The notes: generated by a model from the sequence alone, not told the origin. DNA of 64,000 bases from Litchfieldia stipae (GCF_014837155.1 NZ_JACYHA010000017.1:24275-88274); one strand, 5' to 3'. Shown: positions 1-10,036, counted from the first letter of the stretch. Numbers and translations are program-made.

Positions 1-780
1 GAATGATTCTGTTCTTCCGTTGAATTATGCTGAACTTTCGTCAGATTCCTCTCTCTTTTCGTTGAATTAGCTTTCTCAGCCAGAAAGGCGGAGGCCTTTC
101 GTTGAATCACGCTACTCTTTCGTCGGATTCCGCTTCACTTCCGTTGAATTCTTACCACTTTTCGTTGAATCAAGCTTCCTCAGACAGAAAGGCGGAGGCC
201 TTTCGTTGAATCATACTGCTTTTCCGTTGAATTGCACTCCACTTTCGTTGAATTCCTACCACTTTTCGTTGAATTAGCTTTCTCAGCCAGAAAGGCGGAG
301 GCCTTTCGTTGAATCATACTGCTTTTCCGTTGAATTGCACTCCACTTTCGTTGAATTCCTACCACTTTTCGTTGAATGAATCTTCAAAACCAGAAATGCG
401 GAGGCCTTTCGTTGAATCATACTGCTTTTCCGTTGAATTGCACTCCACTTTCGTTGAATACTTACCACTTTTCGTTGAATTAGCTTCCTCAGCCAGAAAG
501 GCGAAGGCCTTTCGTTGAATCATGCTACTTTTCCGTTGAATTGCACTCCACTTTCGTTGAATTCCTACCACTTTTCGTTGAATGAATCTTTAAAAACAGA
601 AAGGCGGAGGCCTTTCGTTGAATCATACTGCTTTTCCGTTGAATTGCACTCCACTTTCGTTGAATACTTACCACTTTTCGTTGAATTAGCTTCCTCAGAC
701 AGAAAGGCGATTGCCTTTCGTTGAATCACGATACTCTTTCGTCGGATTCAGCTACACTTTCGTCGGATTCCAACCGCTTC
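1..780. repeat. 103/104-bp tandem repeat array built on TTTCGTTGAAT
   Basis: Seven copies of a 103-104 bp unit can be phased on the GGCGGAGGCC segment, which recurs at about 91, 195, 298, 401, 504, 607 and 710. Each unit contains four clear sub-repeats of about 20-21 bp ending in TTCGTTGAAT or TCCGTTGAAT, plus a fifth, diverged one (CAGCCAGAAAGGCGG). Units differ by a few substitutions, so this is not an assembly stutter. Short open frames cross the array on both strands only because the repeat lacks stops in some frames; none has a convincing ribosome binding site. The array continues past the left window edge. Confidence 0.9.
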
Positions 781-837
781 CCCGTCTCCACTTCCCTAAT
801 CCGGACAAATCATGTCCCATTCATCGTGCCTGTCACC

Positions 838-876
838 AAAAAAAGCGACAAGAGAACATATCCCTTGTCGCTTTCT
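838..876 (-). terminator. Rho-independent terminator of the FGGY kinase gene
   Basis: On the minus strand an AAAGCGACAAG stem and its CTTGTCGCTTT partner enclose a short loop and are followed by a run of seven T, just after the kinase stop codon. Confidence 0.85.
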
Positions 877-886
877 ACCATTCTAT

Positions 887-2482
887 TTACAAATTCTCTA
901 CAGCTGCTCTTTCAATCGCCAGCCCCTTCATGTAGCGTTGCATAAATTGTTCAAAGCCTTCTACATCCTTTGGATCAGGGGATATCGTCGTTCCCGCTTC
1001 TCCTGCAAAGACCTTCTCATTTAGAAACTCGTCTAATGTTTCTTCACCATTTTTATTAATCATATAAGCAGCAAGCAGGGCAATTCCCCACGCTCCGCCT
1101 TCACCTGCTGTTTCCATGACAGATACAGGCGTATTAAGGGCAGCCGCCATAATGCTTTGTCCCACAGCTTTTGTCTTGAACAAGCCACCATGACCAAGAA
1201 TTTCATCCAACTTCACTTTTTCTTCTTTTAATAGAATATCCATGCCAATTTTCAATGCACCTAATGCCGTGAATAAATGTACACGCATGAAGTTTGGTAA
1301 TGTGAAATTGCTATCAGAAGAACGAACAAACAATGGACGACCTTCTTCAAAATGAGTCATATGCTCACCTGATAGATACCCATAAGCTAATAAGCCTCCA
1401 GCATCTGGGTCACCTTGAAGAGCTAAATGATAGAGTGTTCCATATAACTGGTTCATATCCACATTCATACCCATCGCTTTTGAAAATTCCTCAAACAGTC
1501 CCACCCAAGCATTCAAGTCCGAGGAGCAGTTATTCGAATGAGCCATTGCAACTAAATGTCCTGTAGGCGTTGTTACAAGGTCAATCTCTGAATATACTTT
1601 TGAAAGCTCTTTTTCCAGGACAACCATGGCAAATACAGAGGTTCCAGCAGATACATTACCAGTTCGCTTCGCTACACTATTTGTCGCAACCATGCCAGTC
1701 CCAGCATCACCTTCTGGTGGACAAAGTGGAATACCAGCCTGCAGTGCTCCACTAGGATCTAATAATCTTGCACCAACTTCTGTCAGTACCCCAGCATTTT
1801 CCCCTGCGACTAGCACGTTGGGAAGGATATCTTCAAGCTTCCATGGTAGATTCCTAGATTCAATCAACTCATTGAACTGATTCATCATCGTTTGATTGAA
1901 GCTCTTCGTATTTAAATCAATTGGGAATACCCCAGAAGCTTCTCCAACCCCAAGCACCTTCTCACCAGTTAATTTCCAATGAACATAACCCGCTAGTGTT
2001 GTTTGGAAGCTAATCTCTGAAACATGCTCTTCCTGATTTAAGATCGCTTGATATAAATGTGCGATACTCCATCGTTGTGGAATTTGATAGTTAAATAGGC
2101 TTGTTAACTCTTTTGAAGCTTGTTCCGTTATATTGTTTCGCCAAGTACGGAAAGGAACAAGGAGCTCTCCCTCTTGATCAAAAGCCATATACCCATGCAT
2201 CATCGCACTAAAACCAATTGACCCAACCGTCTTAAGAGTCACTCCGTATTGCTGCTTCACATCGTTTGCCATCTTTTGATAGCTGTCTTGTATACCGTTC
2301 CAAATATCCTCCACACTATATGTCCATATATTGTTCACATAACTATTTTCCCAATCATGACTACCAGACGCGATTGGTGCATGATTTTCACCAATAAGTA
2401 CTGCTTTAATTCTAGTAGAACCAAGTTCAATCCCAAGTACTGTTTTGCCACTCTCAATGGAATTTCTTATCTCAACACTCAT
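887..2482 (-). CDS. FGGY-family carbohydrate kinase
   Basis: A cytoplasmic ATP-dependent sugar kinase of about 531 residues, the normal length for the FGGY family (xylulose, ribulose, gluconate and fuculose kinases). The N-terminal phosphate-binding motif reads [14 protein letters not shown], and a second ATPase-fold element, [10 protein letters not shown], lies near the middle. The start is the ATG at 2482, with GGAGG eight bases upstream; the frame runs open about 19 codons further, but without a ribosome binding site. Substrate is not fixed by sequence. Its position beside arabinan and galactan enzymes suggests a pentose or pentulose from side-chain arabinose (inference). It has its own promoter and terminator and is separated from the GH43 gene by a plus-strand gene. 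Confidence 0.85.
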   Translation of the reverse strand: MSVEIRNSIESGKTVLGIELGSTRIKAVLIGENHAPIASGSHDWENSYVNNIWTYSVEDIWNGIQDSYQKMANDVKQQYGVTLKTVGSIGFSAMMHGYMAFDQEGELLVPFRTWRNNITEQASKELTSLFNYQIPQRWSIAHLYQAILNQEEHVSEISFQTTLAGYVHWKLTGEKVLGVGEASGVFPIDLNTKSFNQTMMNQFNELIESRNLPWKLEDILPNVLVAGENAGVLTEVGARLLDPSGALQAGIPLCPPEGDAGTGMVATNSVAKRTGNVSAGTSVFAMVVLEKELSKVYSEIDLVTTPTGHLVAMAHSNNCSSDLNAWVGLFEEFSKAMGMNVDMNQLYGTLYHLALQGDPDAGGLLAYGYLSGEHMTHFEEGRPLFVRSSDSNFTLPNFMRVHLFTALGALKIGMDILLKEEKVKLDEILGHGGLFKTKAVGQSIMAAALNTPVSVMETAGEGGAWGIALLAAYMINKNGEETLDEFLNEKVFAGEAGTTISPDPKDVEGFEQFMQRYMKGLAIERAAVENL

Positions 2483-2503
2483 GAAATTTTCCTCCAATAA
2501 TAG

Positions 2504-2538
2504 ATTAAACGCTTTCATTTTATGTCCTAATAATACCA
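2504..2538 (-). promoter_or_regulatory. Extended -10 promoter and half-cre box of the kinase gene
   Basis: On the minus strand TGGTATTAT (2530-2538) fits an extended -10 element without a good -35. Just downstream, TGAAAGCGTTTAAT (2504-2517) matches the left half of a CcpA cre box and the central CG but has two mismatches at the right end. Glucose repression is plausible but not certain. Confidence 0.45.
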
Positions 2539-2839
2539 TAGTTGTAAGACCTAATCATTACTAAACATGTAAAAATTCCGCAAAATTGAATGACACTATA
2601 AAGTCATATTTGTCATCTACTATTAATATAAGTCATAAAACCTCTCACATCTGAACCCTGTCAATAGCATTATTCTAGTAGATTCTACCTCTTTTACTAA
2701 AACGTGTACCAACTAGAAAATAAATACAATTCTATCTAATCTAGTTATTTTTCAATGAATTGATAGAAATGTAACTAGGAGGAAAGTTATAAGTCGATAT
2801 CTATAGGAAAAGTCTTCCTCAAATATTACAAAATTCGCG

Positions 2840-2848
2840 TGCTATGAT
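2840..2848 (+). promoter_or_regulatory. Extended -10 element of the CAP-domain gene
   Basis: TGCTATGAT is a good extended -10 about 40 bases before the start codon, with no convincing -35. The rest of the 2483-2889 gap is AT-rich; apart from a small ATGAC/GTCAT inverted repeat near 2590 I see nothing else in it. Confidence 0.5.
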
Positions 2849-2889
2849 GTGGAGGTATCACAAACGGTACACAACAAGGAGGATTCAAA

Positions 2890-3594
2890 ATGAAAAAAAC
2901 GGTCGTATCATTCGTTGTAGCAGGTGCATTATTGGTGACAGTACCATTAGCAAGCTCTGCTGCAGAGAATACAAATGCATCAAAAGTAGTTGAAAGTCAT
3001 TACTCTGTAGGTGTAAACAACTCTACGAATTGGAATGACTTCATTCAAAGCATACTTAAAAAATACTATTCTCATAATGTACAAACTGCGCCAACGGTTC
3101 AACAACCATCACAACCAAAGGCACCTGAACCTGTTGAAGAAAAACCAGTGGCTCAACAGCCATCTGCGCAGCAGCCTACAGAACAACCAAAGGACACAAC
3201 AAATCAGGCTTCTAATTCTTTAAGTCAGTTTGAACAAGAGGTTGTTACTTTAACAAATAGTGAACGAGCAAAGCATGGCTTGAAGCCTTTACAGATTGAT
3301 TTAAAGGTAAGTGAAGTAGCTAGACATAAATCTGCTGATATGAAGAGCAATGGCTATTTCTCTCATACAAGCCCAACTTACGGATCTCCATTTGAAATGA
3401 TGAAGCAATTTGGCGTACAGTATCGTGCAGCAGGCGAAAATATTGCGATGGGCCAACGCTCACCACAAGAGGTTGTCACTGCTTGGATGAATAGTGAAGG
3501 TCATCGTAAAAATATCCTAAGCTCTAACTTTACTCATATTGGTGTTGGTCATGTAGAGGGTAATTATTGGACTCAAATGTTTATTGGAAAATAA
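2890..3594 (+). CDS. Secreted CAP-domain (SCP/PR-1, YkwD-like) protein
   Basis: A 234-residue exported protein. A signal peptide (KK, hydrophobic core, cleavage near ASSAAEN) is followed by a low-complexity Pro/Gln/Glu linker at about 65-108 and a C-terminal CAP domain from about residue 112 to the end. Family hallmarks are visible: LTNSERAKHG, the HTSP segment after GYFS, GENIAMG, and NSEGHRKNILSSNFTHIGVG with the conserved histidines and glutamates. This matches the YkwD class of Bacillus, found in cell-surface and spore-associated proteins of unknown chemistry. AAGGAGG precedes the ATG, and a terminator follows. It sits alone between the minus-strand kinase and GH43 genes and is probably unrelated to sugar use. 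Confidence 0.9.
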   Translation: MKKTVVSFVVAGALLVTVPLASSAAENTNASKVVESHYSVGVNNSTNWNDFIQSILKKYYSHNVQTAPTVQQPSQPKAPEPVEEKPVAQQPSAQQPTEQPKDTTNQASNSLSQFEQEVVTLTNSERAKHGLKPLQIDLKVSEVARHKSADMKSNGYFSHTSPTYGSPFEMMKQFGVQYRAAGENIAMGQRSPQEVVTAWMNSEGHRKNILSSNFTHIGVGHVEGNYWTQMFIGK

Positions 3595-3635
3595 AACTAG
3601 TTCGTTTTCAAGGTGTTTTCACCTTTTTATATAGT

Positions 3636-3671
3636 AGCACTCAGGACAAAACCTGCCTGAGTGCTTTTTTA
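3636..3671 (+). terminator. Terminator of the CAP-domain gene
   Basis: AGCACTCAGG pairs with CCTGAGTGCT across a 10-base loop, followed by TTTTTT. It nearly touches the end of the convergent GH43 gene. Confidence 0.85.
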
Positions 3672-3673
3672 TC

Positions 3674-4666
3674 TTAATCATGCAAATCGACTCTAGGTTT
3701 GATGACCTTGAATTGGTCCTCTGTCTCCTCTATTTCATAAATCTTCGCACGAGATTCGGGGGTGCTGAATGGATGATGAAGAGTAAGCATCCAGTTCCCT
3801 TCAAAAGTTTTGAAAAGCATCCCATGACCACTGTCCCCATACACTAACGGATCAAGCTGCTCCCAAGGCCCCTCTAATTTTCCTGATGTCGATCTGGCCA
3901 TCGTTTGAACATATCCTTCCTTGTTGTAGCTTGACCAGAGCATAATCAGGTGACCACCTTTCGTTCGGTATAACTGACATCCGTCCGATACGTAAACAGA
4001 GGGCTTCACCTCAGGCTTTCGTTCACGATTGATCCACGGGGCATCCGATGCTTTAAAAAGATGTATTGGTTCACCAACAGCTTCAGATAAATCATCCTTT
4101 AATTTGATTGCCTCAAATGTTCCATCAATGACCTGTATCCACTCATGACAATAGACCATCCATGGATGTCTTTCTTCATCCTCATACAGCGTACCATCTA
4201 GTGTCATAAACTCTCTAGGTGGCACTGGTCCATCTGTTTTTAATAATTTAAATGGACCTTCTGGTGAGTTACATATGGCAATACTTGTTCCACGAAGATG
4301 ATTTGTATGCCAAACCTCAGGTGCTTCTGCTATAATTGTATCGCTATTATGTAGCGTAACAAACAAATAATAATTTCCTTTATATTCATGGACTTCTGGC
4401 GCCCATGTACCATGCCTTGGATGTGCCCAAGTGCCATCAGGGATTTCGAAGACGACATAAGGACCTTCCCACTCTAGTAAGTCTGTACTTTTATACATAA
4501 GTACTCCATTTCTTTCTAAATCGGTTAAACCTGGAATTCCAGTTGTATATAAATAGTAAGTACCTGTTTCTTTATGTGCAAGAATAAATGGGTCATGAGC
4601 AGGTATATCTTTTAGCCTGTGACCCTTTTTTGGATTTGACGTATCAGAGGCATCATTATATGGCAT
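3674..4666 (-). CDS. Glycoside hydrolase family 43-type protein (arabinofuranosidase/galactosidase-like)
   Basis: A cytoplasmic 330-residue five-bladed beta-propeller glycosidase with no signal peptide. AHDPFIL near residue 25 carries the expected catalytic-base aspartate of GH43, and later blades show WAPEVHEYKGNYYLFVT and GHGMLFKTFEGNWMLTLHHP, typical of the family. The general-acid glutamate is probably the one in RKPEVKPSVYVSDG, but this is tentative. GH43 enzymes remove arabinose, xylose or galactose from side chains; next to GH2 galactosidases and a PL11 lyase, action on arabinan or galactan branches is likely. AAAGGAG stands eight bases before the ATG. It lies 127 bp downstream of the GH2 gene on the same strand, with a repeat fragment between. 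Confidence 0.85.
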   Translation of the reverse strand: MPYNDASDTSNPKKGHRLKDIPAHDPFILAHKETGTYYLYTTGIPGLTDLERNGVLMYKSTDLLEWEGPYVVFEIPDGTWAHPRHGTWAPEVHEYKGNYYLFVTLHNSDTIIAEAPEVWHTNHLRGTSIAICNSPEGPFKLLKTDGPVPPREFMTLDGTLYEDEERHPWMVYCHEWIQVIDGTFEAIKLKDDLSEAVGEPIHLFKASDAPWINRERKPEVKPSVYVSDGCQLYRTKGGHLIMLWSSYNKEGYVQTMARSTSGKLEGPWEQLDPLVYGDSGHGMLFKTFEGNWMLTLHHPFSTPESRAKIYEIEETEDQFKVIKPRVDLHD

Positions 4667-4690
4667 TTTTGTCGCTCCTTTCTTTTCACT

Positions 4691-4731
4691 AGGCTATTTT
4701 CGTATATATTGTTGCTTTGAATACCGCAGCC
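4691..4731 (-). repeat. Left-end fragment of the MITE-like element
   Basis: AGGCTATTTTCGTATATATT and the following bases up to CCGCAGCC match the first 40 bp of the complete element at 56088-56302; the rest is missing. Confidence 0.7.
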
Positions 4732-4793
4732 TTTCACTAAAGCGGGGTCCATAAAGTGATGAGCCCCACAAATCATTAATCTGTCCAAACCAA

Positions 4794-7163
4794 TTACTTC
4801 ACTTCAATTTCTACAGATGAGCTTTCCAATTGTGCTGACGTTGTCTGTAAGCGAATCGTTCCTGGTTGATCTGTAGCTTGCACATAGATTAATAGCTTCC
4901 CATGATAAGCCTTTCTAGATGTAGTCTGATATTCTTGATGGCTTTCTGGATTACTACATTCAATCCCTATAATCTTACCTGGCCCTTCAATTGTACAATC
5001 GATTTCATGATCAGCTGCATACACAAGATTATTTTCTTGATCAAGGATGTTAACCTCTATATGTGCTACATCTTGTTTATCTGCTTTTAATGATTGAGTA
5101 TCAGAATCGAGTCTTATTTTAGTAGGTGAATTAGCAGTTGTTAACTCATGTGCACAGCTTACATTCCCGTTTCTCATCCCAATCGCTTTTATTGTCCCTC
5201 TAGCAAATGGGATATCCCAATAGATTGATCCACTAGTGAAGTCTTCTCGTTTTTTAATACCAAAGGATTTCCCATTTAACTGTAAGTCAACCTCAGGGCA
5301 ATTTGTACAGCATGCGACTCTTACAACTTCGCCCTCTTTCCCACTCCAATCACAAACCACCTCATGATCCCAATAGATGTCATCACGGTCTTTCTCAGCC
5401 TTAGTCATACCTAAATGAACCATATCTGTTTCTGACCAATGACTTTGTTTGAAGTAAAACAACGGCTTTTTGAAGCCAGCTAGATCAAGCAATCCAGGAG
5501 TTGCATGACGAATTGGCCAACCACGCGCTTCTCCTAAATAGTCAATCCCTGTCCAGATAAATTGCCCTGAGATGAAGTCATTCTTTTCTACAGCTAACCA
5601 AACCTCATGATTCCGTCCATTTTCACTTCCGTAAATCACACGATTAGGATAGTTTTCATGATCTTCATCATACAAAAATTCTTGATAATTATAGCCAACT
5701 ACATCAAGTGCTTCCGGAAATTCCGTTTCATTTGACATGATGACACTAGCTAAAGCAGCCGTAACAGGTCGGGTTGGGTCATACTCCTTGACAACTCCCG
5801 CTAACCTTTTCGCGATAGCTCCCATACCCTTTGCTTCAGGTTTGTCTGCTCTATATCTTTCTTTAAGTACCGGATGCGAGTAAGGATCATTCGGATAATC
5901 AATTTCGTTCCCGATACTCCAGAATACAATTGATGGATGATTGCGATCTCGCAGAATCATATCTCGCAAATCGATTTCGGCCCAATCAGCAAAGTCTGAG
6001 GCATAACCGTCTAAGGATGGCTCTCCCTTATTCCATCCCTCTACCCACTTATTCTTCGGAAACTCCCACTCATCAAAGGCTTCATCCTGCACTAGGAATC
6101 CATATGAATCGCACATATCTAATAATTCAGGGGATGGAGGATTGTGACTCATTCTAATGGCATTTACTCCCGCTTCTTTTAATAGCTGTAATCTTCTATG
6201 CCAGACTTTATCTGGTACGGCTGCCCCAAGACACCCCGCCTCATGATGAATGCAAACACCCTTCATTTTGATATTCACATCATTAAGAAAAAATCCTTTA
6301 TCCACATCGAAATGGAAATACCTAATACCAAGTGGAGTCGTCTCAGTATCAATGACTACACCATCCCGTATCACGCTTGTTTCTACTTTATATAAATATG
6401 GGGTTTCTATTGACCAAAGGTTTGGTTGATTTAGAATGAGTGAATCAGAAAATTCCTGTTCATCATTTCCTTGGATGAGTTGATCTGATAAAGTCGTAAC
6501 AACCTCTTTGCCAGTAGCATCACTGATTTTATGCTGAAGCTGGATGTGAGCTAACTGACTTTGTTCATTGCTAACTGTTGTTTGAATCTTAATTTCGGCT
6601 CTCGAGGTTGATACATTCGGTGTGGTGACGAAAATTCCGTAAGGTTTGATATGTAGTTTATCTGTAATATTCATAAACACATTCCGATAAATACCAGACC
6701 CTGTATACCAACGTGAATCAGCAAAGTCTGTGTGGTCGACCTTCACTGCGATGATATTTTCTTGACCATCGAATTGTAGAAACGGGGTTAAATCATATTG
6801 AAAGGAGCTGTATCCATATGGTCTTTTACCTAGGTAATGTTCATTTATCCACACTTCACTATTTTTATAGACCCCATCAAATTGAATGACGACCTTTTTG
6901 CCATCTATTGAACTAGGAATTGTAAAGCTTTTTCGATACCAACCAATTCCTCCTGGTAAATATCCCGTTGAGCTTGCATATTCTTTTTTAAAAGGGCCTT
7001 CGATGCTCCAATCATGTGGTAGGTCTAATGTACGCCAAGCTGAGTCATCGAATTGTTTTTTATAAGCTGTATTATTATCATCTTTTAAAAACTTCCAATC
7101 ACTTGTAAATAATCGACTCTTTGCTGATAAATCCCATTCTTGACTTAATAGTTTTTCATTCAT
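4794..7163 (-). CDS. Glycoside hydrolase family 2 protein (beta-galactosidase-like)
   Basis: A cytoplasmic GH2 enzyme of 789 residues. The jelly-roll sugar-binding domain (about 1-185) contains LPHDWSIEGPF and GGIGWYRKSF; an immunoglobulin-like domain follows; the TIM barrel starts near 290. The general acid is E420 in the SIGNEID motif and the nucleophile is E514 in YGSENGR. C-terminal beta-sandwich domains (about 600-789) resemble the DUF4982/Big-type tails of bacterial GH2 beta-galactosidases and beta-glucuronidases. Galactosidase is preferred from context, but glucuronidase or arabinosidase cannot be excluded. GTGGAAGG precedes the ATG. A strong bidirectional hairpin at 7238-7275 separates it from the importer operon, so it probably forms its own unit with the GH43 gene. 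Confidence 0.88.
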   Translation of the reverse strand: MNEKLLSQEWDLSAKSRLFTSDWKFLKDDNNTAYKKQFDDSAWRTLDLPHDWSIEGPFKKEYASSTGYLPGGIGWYRKSFTIPSSIDGKKVVIQFDGVYKNSEVWINEHYLGKRPYGYSSFQYDLTPFLQFDGQENIIAVKVDHTDFADSRWYTGSGIYRNVFMNITDKLHIKPYGIFVTTPNVSTSRAEIKIQTTVSNEQSQLAHIQLQHKISDATGKEVVTTLSDQLIQGNDEQEFSDSLILNQPNLWSIETPYLYKVETSVIRDGVVIDTETTPLGIRYFHFDVDKGFFLNDVNIKMKGVCIHHEAGCLGAAVPDKVWHRRLQLLKEAGVNAIRMSHNPPSPELLDMCDSYGFLVQDEAFDEWEFPKNKWVEGWNKGEPSLDGYASDFADWAEIDLRDMILRDRNHPSIVFWSIGNEIDYPNDPYSHPVLKERYRADKPEAKGMGAIAKRLAGVVKEYDPTRPVTAALASVIMSNETEFPEALDVVGYNYQEFLYDEDHENYPNRVIYGSENGRNHEVWLAVEKNDFISGQFIWTGIDYLGEARGWPIRHATPGLLDLAGFKKPLFYFKQSHWSETDMVHLGMTKAEKDRDDIYWDHEVVCDWSGKEGEVVRVACCTNCPEVDLQLNGKSFGIKKREDFTSGSIYWDIPFARGTIKAIGMRNGNVSCAHELTTANSPTKIRLDSDTQSLKADKQDVAHIEVNILDQENNLVYAADHEIDCTIEGPGKIIGIECSNPESHQEYQTTSRKAYHGKLLIYVQATDQPGTIRLQTTSAQLESSSVEIEVK

Positions 7164-7237
7164 ATACCTTCCACCCCTTGGCTAAGTTTCCTTAAAATCT
7201 AGGTTTTCACATTAACTATATCCATCTCAAGGTGATA

Positions 7238-7275
7238 AATAAAAGGCCATCAACCATAACTGATAGCCTTTTATT
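7238..7275. terminator. Bidirectional terminator ending the importer operon
   Basis: AATAAAAGGC-ATCA pairs with TGAT-GCCTTTTATT across a short loop, with A/T runs on both sides. Confidence 0.75.
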
Positions 7276-7278
7276 ACT

Positions 7279-7420
7279 AGGCTGTTTTCGTATATAAAGC
7301 CGCAGCCTGAATACACTCCGCGTCCTGTGGGGTGACTGGTGAGCCTCCTCGTCGCTTACGCTCCTGTGGGGTCTCACTTTGGCCACGCATCCCACGGGAG
7401 TCTCCGTGTATTCAGGCTGC
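7279..7420. repeat. MITE-like element, right end lost
   Basis: This copy starts with AGGCTGTTTTCGTATATA and contains the inner inverted repeat GCAGCCTGAATACAC (7301-) and GTGTATTCAGGCTGC (ending 7420). It shares long stretches with 56088-56302, but the right terminal inverted repeat is absent. It lies between the transporter lipoprotein gene and the GH2 gene. Confidence 0.85.
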
Positions 7421-7489
7421 TTGATTTCTTCAATTAATTGTGTTTAATAACACACTTTAGAATACAGATTTTACTAAACGAAATCCAAA

Positions 7490-9061
7490 TTAATTACCTT
7501 CTACAAGTTTTTTATATTCATCCATTTGTTTTTGGATTTCATTTAGGACTTTTTCATAGCCAGCTGCTTCTAAGCGCTTTCGGAAATCCTCGACTGCTTT
7601 TTCTGGGTCTCCTGCTTTACCAAAAGCAATCGCAGGTACCATTTGTGCTGTTACCTGTGATAGTGATGAAATTTCGGCGTCTACTGGAGTACTATCAAAT
7701 ACAAATCTTCCATAAGGAAATGGTTTCTTAATTTTATCGTATTCTGCATAGATTTCTGGCATTCCTTCCCATCTATCAACACTTGGAATCTCAAACTTAT
7801 CGACTCGACCACCCCAGAAGTTTGAAGCAAATGAATCTTTAGTTTCATCATAGCCTTCAGGTCGAACACGTTTTCCATCAACGATTTCGTATTGAACTCC
7901 TTCAATTCCATAGTTAAATAAGTGGTAGATTTCTTCATCATTACGAAGCAAATCATAAACCATTAGAGCGCGCTCTGGGTTTTTACTATGAGTACCAACA
8001 GCTGTTGCACCATGAGTAATAGACATGGAAATTAAATTATCACGAGTATCTGACCATGCAAAGATATCAATTTCTGAACCTGGCTGTTTCAGGTCCATTT
8101 GTGGGCGTAGTGATGAGAATGTTTCAGTATGATGCTGATCTGCTCCTGTTTTTCCAGCTTGGAATAAGGCACGAGTGTCACCTTTGTAGTTCAACACATC
8201 TGCACGCCAATAACCTTTATCTGCCCAATCCTTCATCATCTTCGCATAATCTATGAATAGATCATCGAAGATTGGACTAGTGATTGTATAAGGATTTTCA
8301 TAAGATTCCGCCCAATAAATTGGGAATACTCCTGTTGCAATTGGTAGTTCAATTTGGTCTGAGTAAGAAGTTGTATAGCCCCATGCTGTTGTAACATTTG
8401 TTCCTGGTGTATCCCAAGGAATGACTCCTGGTTTATGATCAATAATTCCTTGGAAGTATTCTCCTAACATTTCGAAGTCTTCAATTGGCTCATTAATGCC
8501 AAATTCCTTCGCCCAGTCCGTACGGTAGAAGAATCCGTGGTTTACCCACTGTGTAAAAGAATCCTCTGGAATCATCACAATTTTGTCATTGTATTTCGTT
8601 TGTTCCCAGCTTTCTTCAGAAACCTCTGCCCATGTTTGTGGTGCATAGATTGGTAGAAGCTCAGTAATATCCTTAAACGCTCCTTTTTGTGCGTTGCCCC
8701 ATGCATCTAACCAGTCGGTAGCAGTAATGATGAGGTCAACTGGTTCACCAGAGGCAAGCGTTAGATTATACTTCGTCATATAATCAGCCCATTCAATCCA
8801 CTTCAACTCAAGATGAGCATTTACTTTTTCCTTCAATTTCGCATTTACTTGCTCCATCACCTTTTCTAATTGCCCATTTGTCGGTTTATCTCCTAGCATC
8901 ATGTAGGTGACAGTTACAAATTCAGATGTATCTATTTCACCATTTTCATCAACTGTTGTACCTGGCTTTGCTGAGCTTGATTGATTTGATGAATTACATG
9001 CAACAAGAGTAAAAGCCAACAACATAGACATCATTAGTACTAAGATTTTTTTGATTTTCAA
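7490..9061 (-). CDS. ABC transporter sugar-binding lipoprotein (DUF3502 C-terminus)
   Basis: Extracytoplasmic solute-binding lipoprotein of about 523 residues. The signal peptide ends in a lipobox around FTLVAC, after which the cysteine would be lipidated. The C-terminal region (about 450-520, with YGRFVFDSTPVDAEIS) resembles the DUF3502 domain of binding proteins that partner LplB/LplC permeases. I chose the TTG start at 9061 because GGGGAGG lies seven bases upstream; an ATG nine codons earlier overlaps that ribosome site. It is the third gene of the importer operon, 72 bp after the second permease. No ATPase gene is present; such importers usually share an MsmX-type ATPase encoded elsewhere. 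The likely ligand is an oligosaccharide from rhamnogalacturonan or galactan. Confidence 0.92.
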   Translation of the reverse strand: MKIKKILVLMMSMLLAFTLVACNSSNQSSSAKPGTTVDENGEIDTSEFVTVTYMMLGDKPTNGQLEKVMEQVNAKLKEKVNAHLELKWIEWADYMTKYNLTLASGEPVDLIITATDWLDAWGNAQKGAFKDITELLPIYAPQTWAEVSEESWEQTKYNDKIVMIPEDSFTQWVNHGFFYRTDWAKEFGINEPIEDFEMLGEYFQGIIDHKPGVIPWDTPGTNVTTAWGYTTSYSDQIELPIATGVFPIYWAESYENPYTITSPIFDDLFIDYAKMMKDWADKGYWRADVLNYKGDTRALFQAGKTGADQHHTETFSSLRPQMDLKQPGSEIDIFAWSDTRDNLISMSITHGATAVGTHSKNPERALMVYDLLRNDEEIYHLFNYGIEGVQYEIVDGKRVRPEGYDETKDSFASNFWGGRVDKFEIPSVDRWEGMPEIYAEYDKIKKPFPYGRFVFDSTPVDAEISSLSQVTAQMVPAIAFGKAGDPEKAVEDFRKRLEAAGYEKVLNEIQKQMDEYKKLVEGN

Positions 9062-9133
9062 TTTTACTACCTCCCCTTTTAAGTTCATTTCTTAATTTTA
9101 TGAAATGAGGAAAAACCTCATAGCATACGTTCA

Positions 9134-10036
9134 TCATCCTTTTACTGCACCAATTGTGATCCCTTTGATAAAGAACCTTTGTACAAATGGATAGAAGAGT
9201 ATAACTGGCCCAGTAGCAATAACAGCCGTTGCCATCTTCATTGATTCCAAAGGGATATCCTGTGGTGGTACATTTGAGGCTGCGGCTGAATTTCGAATGA
9301 AATCAGCACTTGTGATTACGTTATAGAGAAATAACTGTAATGGCCGATAGTCCATATTTGGTGAAAGGAATAGCATGGAGTTATACCACTCATTCCAATA
9401 CCCTAAGGCAATAAATAAACCTATTGTTGCCAAGGCTGGTGTAGACATCGGTAGGATTAATCTCAAAAAGATTGTAAAATCACCGGCACCATCCATCTTC
9501 GCAGATTCTGTAATTTCATTCGGAATTGATTTTGTGAAGGCTTTCATCATGATGATTAAGAAAGGACTCAGTAAGCCTGGAAGCAAGACAGCAAGATAAT
9601 TATCTTTTAGATGAAGATACTGTGTCACTAAGAGATAGAATGGAACAAGTCCACCAGAGAACAGAGTTGTAAAGTAGATATAAAACGAAATTTTATTACG
9701 GAACAAGAAATCTTGACGTTGTAAGGCATAACCTGTCATGGCAACAATGAACAACCCTACAGCAGTTCCGACAACGGTAATTAGCATGGTTACGACATAG
9801 GATCCAATGACAAGCCGTGGATTTCTGAAGACAATTTCATATGCAAATGTTGAAAACTCCTTTGGCCAAAGTGAAAAGCCATGTTCCATAATCGCACCTT
9901 CAGATGAGAACGAAGATGACACAATCAACACAAAGGGCAAAAGACAGCTGATAGCAAACAACCCTATAAAGCAATATCCAACTACTCGAACGATAATTGT
10001 AGAAAAATCGATGTTACGTCTGACTGTATTTTCCAT
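9134..10036 (-). CDS. Carbohydrate ABC transporter permease, LplC/YtcP type
   Basis: A 300-residue inner-membrane permease with about six transmembrane segments. The cytoplasmic EAA loop that docks the ATPase is seen as ESAKMDGAGDFTIFLRLILP at about residues 190-210. N-terminal and C-terminal sequences (SLWPKEFS, VQRFFIKGITIGAVKG) are typical of the LplC-type partner (CUT1 subfamily). AGGAGGG stands before the ATG, 15 bp after the first permease, so the two are translated as a pair. Together with the 10052-11023 protein it forms the channel fed by the downstream lipoprotein. Confidence 0.93.
   Translation of the reverse strand: MENTVRRNIDFSTIIVRVVGYCFIGLFAISCLLPFVLIVSSSFSSEGAIMEHGFSLWPKEFSTFAYEIVFRNPRLVIGSYVVTMLITVVGTAVGLFIVAMTGYALQRQDFLFRNKISFYIYFTTLFSGGLVPFYLLVTQYLHLKDNYLAVLLPGLLSPFLIIMMKAFTKSIPNEITESAKMDGAGDFTIFLRLILPMSTPALATIGLFIALGYWNEWYNSMLFLSPNMDYRPLQLFLYNVITSADFIRNSAAASNVPPQDIPLESMKMATAVIATGPVILFYPFVQRFFIKGITIGAVKG

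Noticed and set aside
180..724. Several 60-75 residue open frames on both strands inside the TTTCGTTGAAT array
   Set aside because: They repeat with the array period, have no ribosome binding site, and read on both strands; they are by-products of the repeat.
1..780. CRISPR array
   Set aside because: The repeat is a 103-bp unit with nested 20-bp motifs and no unique spacers; no cas genes.
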